Assembly (NCBI GenBank): GCA_022376515.1
Contig: WTXI01000445.1
Location: 1 to 25,016 of the forward strand
DNA length: 25,016 nucleotides
Source of the DNA: Lactifluus volemus
Lineage: Eukaryota; Basidiomycota; Agaricomycetes; Russulales; Russulaceae
Reading direction: 5' to 3'
Numbering within the stretch: position 1 is the first letter of the stretch; every line of letters begins with the position of its first letter. The translations under genes were made by a program, and so were the position numbers. The notes beneath the pieces are model-generated. The model did no database searches, was not told the DNA's origin, and worked only from the letters and a program-made list of their open reading frames with translations. Positions 20,030 through 25,016 of the stretch are shown here, piece after piece.

Positions 20030-22111
20030 TTAGAACCTACCCAGCTGGTTTCTGACATAGAATTCGCAGCCAGTCTTTGCCCGCACTTCATCCACAGTGA
20101 CGCCATCTGCTAGATCAATCAACGTGAGCTCTCCCTTCTGGCGATTCACATCGAACGCGCCAAGTTCTGTGATGATTTGGCTGACAGCGCGGGCGCCGGT
20201 CAACGGGAGCGTGCATTTCCTCAAAATCTTTGGGCTACCGTCCTTTGCACAATGTTCCATCACGACAATGACTTTAGTATTGTCGGGGTTTGAGACAAGG
20301 TCCATGGCGCCACCAATACCTACTCTAATCTGTGAGTACGGAGCTCAGCGTCTCATAAATAATGGGTCACCTTTAACGAGCTTTCCAGGTATCATGAAGT
20401 TTGCAATGTCACCTGCCTGCGAGACTTGCATCGCCTTGCAAGTAAAAAAAGTAATATCAGTAGCTGTGAAACCAAATCTACGTGACCTGTAATCTTACCC
20501 CGAGGATGGCGACATCGATGTGTCCACCTCGTATCATTGCAAATGACTCGCTGGTATCTGCGAGGCTTTTCAGCATCTCGACTGACGACCATGCTGCGTC
20601 TCCACATACCGAAAACTGATGCTCCAGGCAACAAGGTCACAGTCTCTTTTCCTGCATTGATGATGTCCCTAGTTGAAAAGGCTCAGCATACGTAGAACGA
20701 GTTTCAGGAAACTGTTCTCACGCGTCCAGTTGTTCCTTAGTTGGGTACGGACCCATACCAAGAATCCCGTTTTCGCTCTGTAGCCACACTTTCACATCAG
20801 ACTGGAGATGTTCCGGGACTAAGGTCGGCATCCCGATTCCCAAATTTACGTGGAAACCGTCCTTGAGTTCTTTGGCTGCGCGCCGCGCAATCCTGTGACG
20901 GATGTCCAAGTCGGCATGCTTGTTTCCCTCCCGGCTATCTGATTCAGTTTGAGCTAGAGTTAGAATGTCTATTTGTTTCTCTGCGGTCGCCTTGACAATT
21001 CGGTCGACGTATATGCCAGGTAAGTGGATAGCATTTGGGGAGATCGAGCCAACGGGGACGATGTTTTCAGCCTGGCATAAAAAGATCCGTCAGGTCCATG
21101 TACATAGCCTTTTGGCACGATACTTGCCTCAACTATGGTCAATTTTGCATTCTTTGCCATGACGGTGTTGAAATTGTTCGCAGCATACCTGCCGAGAGTT
21201 TTAACGGATGAAAGTGCGAGTTCTGGTATGGGGCGAACCTGAACACGGTGTTTCCCACTTCATCCACTTTCCATGCCCTCACAAAGGCAACATCCCCGGC
21301 AATGGCACGTTCGAGCACACATCTTCGTCCGTTGAGTTCGCGGGATTCCTTCTTGGTCCCGGGAATCTTTACACCTCCGGACACGCCGTTCTCATGGTAG
21401 CGGATGGGTATCGCACCCTCCTCCACCGCGGTAGAAGCGCCGGTAGGAGTAAAGAATGCGGGTATTCCGGCGGCGTGTGCGCGTAGGCGTTCGACAAGAG
21501 TGCCCTGCGGTACAAGTTCCAAGGATATCTTCCCTTGGAGATAGAGTTGTTCAAATTGCTTGTTCCTAAAAAAGTAGCAGTCACGAATCCGATCGAAGAG
21601 GGTGGATACGCGATATGAACCCTCCGATATACGAAGATATCATCTTGTTAATCTGCCCCGCGTGGAGTAGCTTCCCTATATGAACAATTTTTCTCAGCTG
21701 TGATATAAAAGATGGAGGTTCATACATACCCAGTCCAAACTGTCCCGAACCAGCATTGTTAGAGACCGCGGTCAAGTCACGCACGTCCGCTCTCGCAGCC
21801 AGTGCACCGATCAAGGTGTCTGTGACGTAGCTTCAGTTTTGGGTAGACGCTCGCCGCGGATTGCCTACCTGGTGTTCCGCAGAGGCCGAAACCTGTGTAG
21901 CTTTCAGCACTTCGCAGTTCTGCAGCTGATATTAGACCAATTTACCACCGCTGAGCAGCACATCTCCAGAGTTGACCACGTTGACAGCCTCATCAACCGA
22001 CTCCCACACTTTCTTCCTCTTCGCATTTGAATATGCGCGGACTCGAACAAAGTGTACGGCCGGAAGACTTGCACGTAAGTTGCGACGAAGAAGCCAAGTT
22101 CTGAAGAGCAT
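20030..22111 (-). CDS. SCOT: Succinyl-CoA:3-ketoacid CoA-transferase, mitochondrial
   Basis: Transfers CoA from succinyl-CoA to acetoacetate (or related acids) in mitochondria. Exons 21946-22111, 21869-21892, 21730-21819, 21621-21675, 21239-21565, 21128-21188, 20722-21071, 20610-20668, 20499-20557, 20371-20434, 20030-20319 total 1545 nt, 514 aa, close to the family length. The Arg-rich N-terminus ([17 protein letters not shown]) fits a mitochondrial targeting peptide. Alpha-domain motifs: [51 protein letters not shown]. Beta-domain: [14 protein letters not shown] and SENGILGMG with the predicted catalytic Glu341, then [19 protein letters not shown] and [13 protein letters not shown]. The ATG at 22111 was chosen because it directly precedes the targeting peptide. 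Ten introns of 49-64 bp; one is GC-AG. No disruption. Twinfilin lies 212 bp upstream on the same strand. Confidence 0.97.
21072..21127 (-). other. GC-AG intron in the SCOT gene
   Basis: The sixth intron begins GCAAGT after exon sequence ending GTTGAG and ends GCCAG, 56 bp, with a CTGAC branch-like site about 27 bases before its 3' end. Joining as GTT GAG then GCT GAA AAC restores the family text [15 protein letters not shown]. No GT donor nearby gives an in-frame join. Confidence 0.85.
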
Positions 22112-22323
22112 GTTCACCGAACAGTTGGTGTGAATTCCGACGATGTGCTATTATGTATTATATATATCATTGAACGGTTGGCGACGTTTCCGAATTGCAC
22201 TTTTCCAAGAGCCGACGGATCTTGGGGACTACGTGACTAATGGCCCGGACCGAGCTTCGAACAAGTCGAGGTAAAGTATCGACCTACAACTACAGTGACA
22301 TTCTCTTCTCCCTTTTCTGCCAT
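22112..22323 (-). promoter_or_regulatory. Spacer between twinfilin stop and SCOT start
   Basis: A 212-bp spacer in a tandem pair, containing the SCOT promoter by position. It has a TATATATA-like stretch (TATTATATATATCA, about 22155-22169), some 40-55 bp before the SCOT ATG. A TATA role is possible but unproven. Confidence 0.45.
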
Positions 22324-23613
22324 TCAGCGCCTCTTGTATTGTGCCCTTGGTCTGGCAAAGGCTACTCCCGGCAGTCCAGCATTGCTCGGTGTGCCATCAC
22401 GACTTGGCACATTACTCTGTCCAAGTTCTACGCGCAAAAATGATGCACCCAACTCGTGAGGATCAGACGTCTCGACCTTACGCGGTGCAAGCAAGAGGGG
22501 GGAAGGAGAGACTTTGCTGTCTGATAGACAGAGGACGAGCCGGACGAATACAGCATCCGGTGCTTCACCGGTGACGTGGACGGGCAAGAATAAATGAAAA
22601 CTGCTCTGGGTCAGGTCAGATAAACCTGTCGAAAGACAAGCGACTCACTGATACGCTGTCCGGAGGCACCTTCGGACCAGCTGAAGAATGCAAATGCTAT
22701 GGCAAATGTCAGCGGCAAGTGTCCGAGGATACGACATACTCACATGGGTCAGATGAGGGTATCTTGCTCCCGAGTTCATCTATTGTGGTAGCGGTCGTCG
22801 AGCCCAATGTCAGAGTCTCCGTAGAAGGGTCGATTGTCTGCGGTGTGACCTGTAAAAATAGGACGGATGATCAAAGTGATTAAAGGCTTACAATAGTTAC
22901 TAAATAATCTTCAGTGGCATCTGCGAGGCTACGCACGGCGGCTTCTGCATCGGTCGACCACTTCAAGCCAACACTAGCCCCGAAGGGACTTTTCCTGGCT
23001 GCATTGATATTGTAAGGTGCGCCGCCAATTTCTCGCTCAGCTGCTTTGATGTCGGCCAATTCTTTCTCCCTGGCGCTCATCGGTTTGGGTGCAGCGAGAT
23101 GGCGCTTGTGCGCGGCGTATCCCGCAGGAGTAAGGTCATCCTTGGATGTAGCGAAGATAGTGTCCACAAAGAGTGTAGCACCCAAGCTTTTCGTCACGGT
23201 ATTACGCGTCGAGGCGTAAAGCATCTGACAAGCTATGAGGTGCATGCAACACGATGTCGTTGGTGGTTACCTTATCCTAACGCTAGCAGTATCAGGGACA
23301 TAGTTGATGGCAAGCCACGCAGAGGGAGGATCATCCAGACGGACAATCACATATGCTGGCACATTATTATCTAGCAATGATTGCAGACGATTCAGATCAT
23401 TTTCGAGAGTGGATGATATTGGGATGGTGGAATCGATGACAAGGGCCTCTGCAAGTTGAATGTGAGATGGAACTGAGATGATAGGATAGCTAGTCATGGT
23501 ACAAACCATTTTGAATGGATATCTTGAGGAAGCGAACATTGTTGGAAGATACAGCGTCCGCGAAGGTAGAAGCTAACTCTGGCGAAACGGCCGATGCCAG
23601 AGGTGGCGGACAT
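22324..23613 (-). CDS. TWF1: Twinfilin, actin monomer-binding protein, with three frame breaks
   Basis: Twinfilin sequesters ADP-actin monomers and affects filament ends in the cortex (family knowledge); it has two ADF-homology domains. Exons 23507-23613, 23271-23448, 22892-23224, 22744-22849, 22649-22696, 22324-22600. Start MSATSGIG; ADF-H 1 contains LDDPPSAWLAINYVPDTASV, MLYASTRNTVTKSLG and IFATSKDDLTPAGYAAHKRH; ADF-H 2 contains FAFFSWSEGASGQRI, FIYSCPSTSPVKHRMLYSSG and RKVETSDPHELGASF; the basic tail is FARPRAQYKRR. Conserved text shifts frame near 23588 (one base too many), near 23280 (one too few, before MLYAST) and in a C6 run at about 22497-22502 (one too few). Allowing for these the model is 1050 nt, 349 aa, the normal size, with all splice phases agreeing. 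Errors in the sequence or a damaged allele are both possible. Confidence 0.9.
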
Positions 23614-23668
23614 GATGGACAGGAAAAACGGGTCTGGCCAATTCGGCACCTGGTTAACCACAACTCTG
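23614..23668. promoter_or_regulatory. 55-bp bidirectional gap between twinfilin and PEP7-like start codons
   Basis: The two divergent ATG codons are only 55 bp apart. The gap contains a CCAAT box core at 23638-23642, in its middle. A shared promoter with 5' UTRs that overlap or start inside the other gene is inferred. Confidence 0.55.
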
Positions 23669-25016
23669 ATGAGCACGCCCCAGCACGTTCCCTATCAGGC
23701 TTACAAGGTCAGTCTTGTCTCCCATTTCCTGCTCACTAGACTGAATTATTGTCAAAAAGTCAAAGAGACATTCCGTTCTTTTTCTAACAACTTTTCAACC
23801 GTCTCGCCTTGTCCCTCACCACCACCCCGTCCGTCTTCCGTCCATGACTCTCTTCCGGTCCAACCTGCTCCGCAACAATACTCTACAGAAAACACTCAGA
23901 GCAACCCCTCTAATGGCTTGCAACACATATCACACCACCGGCTACACCTTCAGATGCCTCTCCTTCGACCCCAGTGCCGATAGCTGCCCTGCCTAACCCC
24001 ACCCAAGTTGTGTCACCGCCACAGGAGACTGTCTGCTCCTCACCTTCCAAACCCTTAGCGTGCTTTCGTCGCCCTCGATCTCCTACCTCTTCTCTCGTAG
24101 CGGGTATCAGATGCTGGGCCTATGGCGTCCTCAAGTTCTAGTTCGTTCCCCACCACAATACCTACTCGGACCCGGAGGACGTCAACATTTCGGCATATCC
24201 CTTCTCGTTCTACAGTTACACCTGTAATTCCCTCTCCTTTGAGTCCGGGGGGTCATTCGCGTACAGTATCCCTTACATCACGGCACGTTGATCCAAGCAA
24301 GCCATCTAGACCTCATAGTCATTTCTCTACTCTTACCCTCGGCCAATCGTCTCAGGTAGAACCTTCCCAGGCTGTGGGAAGTACTCAACCTCAGAATGGT
24401 GCAAGTCAGCCTGGTCGACGTGCGGCAACCGAGGTAGTAGATCAACGTGTACATGTAGGGCCGCCTGTACCATTCACAAGACCCCGTCATCGTCATCGTC
24501 GCCCTCTCATACTCCCGCTGTAAATTCACCCATTACATCGCCGTCGCCTTCGTCCACACATGCCAGTACCCCGTGCGGTCTTTGGCTCCTTACCGCCCAG
24601 GGTTTCAGCCCAAAGGCGTGTATCGACCTATTACTGACGAGTTTCTTGAAGTACGCCAATCTCGCCGCGACAGCGGGCGCATAGAGCAAACGCGCTTGGA
24701 ACGCCGTCTCGAGAAGTTGATAAATCTTCACTTCGGGGATGACATAGATCAGAAAGTAACCATGCGCCCGAAACAAGCGAGGAGGATGTCGTCAATATGG
24801 GAAATAGACCTCAAAAGTATGGGACCAAGCGATCTTTGGCGAGGTGTCGTTCAGAATCAGGTCACATCTGGAAGCAAGGCAGATATTCGAGGTTTGTCTT
24901 GCTGTTTTTGCGTTTTGTTGAATGAATTTTGACTGCTGTCACATTTTTGGTTAGCCGCCGAACAGAGTATAACACCCTGGCAGAGTGATGCTGACGTTTC
25001 TCAATGCCCTCTGTGC
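23669..25016 (+). CDS. PEP7: PEP7/VAC1 (rabenosyn-like) FYVE-type endosomal transport protein, partial
   Basis: Family role: a PI3P-binding Rab5 effector for vesicle fusion at endosomes. Exon 1 (23669-23707) gives MSTPQHVPYQAYK and joins after an intron (23708-23759) to SKRHS. A long Ser/Pro/Thr-rich region follows, whose reading frame changes several times (about 23775, 23925, 24115, 24490 and 24565). The conserved part starts at APYRPGFQPKGVYRPITDEF, continues with RLERRLEKLINLHF, RRMSSIWEIDLKSMG and SDLWRGVVQ, and after an intron (about 24892-24954) reads AEQSITPWQSDADVSQCPLC, where the window ends at the first Cys pair of the zinc finger. The FYVE domain itself is outside. Identification is from the recalled family pattern; the N-terminal half is not cleanly resolved and may hold sequence errors or unseen introns. 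Confidence 0.75.

Noticed and set aside
1..25016. tRNA, rRNA or CRISPR array
   Set aside because: No B-box-like GGTTCGANTCC in a cloverleaf context, no rRNA-like sequence and no regularly spaced direct repeats were seen on either strand.

Overview
The window reads as nuclear DNA of a filamentous basidiomycete, most likely an Agaricomycete (mushroom former). Genes are packed tightly and split by many introns of about 45-65 bp with GT..AG ends and CTGAC/CTRAC-like branch points. The protein set (exo-1,3-glucanase with a type II anchor, SMI1/KNR4, EAF1/VID21, twinfilin, SCOT, a PEP7-type FYVE protein) is fungal, and a decayed STE3 pheromone receptor of the basidiomycete type lies among them. No bacterial genes, rRNA, tRNA or CRISPR array were seen.

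Layout. 11-3320 (-): a Crb2/Rad9/53BP1-type DNA-damage checkpoint mediator with Tudor and twin BRCT domains; its 3' part carries about ten single-base frame breaks. 3820-5670 (+): an intron-less, unrecognised single-pass membrane protein, divergent from the mediator. 5933-8493 (+): a seven-exon membrane-anchored GH5 exo-beta-1,3-glucanase. 8494-10667: a 2.2 kb gene-poor stretch with a cluster of TACAGTA motifs and one doubtful small spliced gene. 10668-15162 (-): EAF1/VID21, nine exons, the HSA/SANT scaffold of NuA4. 15440-17497 (-): SMI1/KNR4, three exons. 17498-20029: a gene-poor 2.5 kb with the STE3 pseudogene at 18412-19395 and a tiny pheromone-precursor-like ORF upstream of it. 20030-22111 (-): mitochondrial succinyl-CoA:3-ketoacid CoA-transferase, eleven exons, one with a GC-AG intron. 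22324-23613 (-): twinfilin, six exons, three single-base frame breaks. 23669-25016 (+): the 5' part of a PEP7/VAC1 (rabenosyn-like) gene, cut by the window end at its zinc finger.

The intact genes are ordinary core functions: cell-wall glucan turnover (GH5) and its regulator family (SMI1), chromatin acetylation (EAF1), DNA-damage signalling (Crb2), actin dynamics (twinfilin), endosomal transport (PEP7) and ketoacid/CoA metabolism (SCOT). They do not form a metabolic cluster. Splice models for EAF1 (4077 nt), GH5 (2235 nt), SMI1 (1950 nt) and SCOT (1545 nt) each sum to an exact multiple of three, which supports them strongly.

The main points of interest are the dead pheromone receptor, the TACAGTA cluster, the striking contrast between cleanly open genes in the middle and single-base frame breaks in the genes at both ends, the 55-bp head-to-head spacing of twinfilin and PEP7, and the GC-AG intron. 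I found no convincing evidence of a wholly new multi-gene system.
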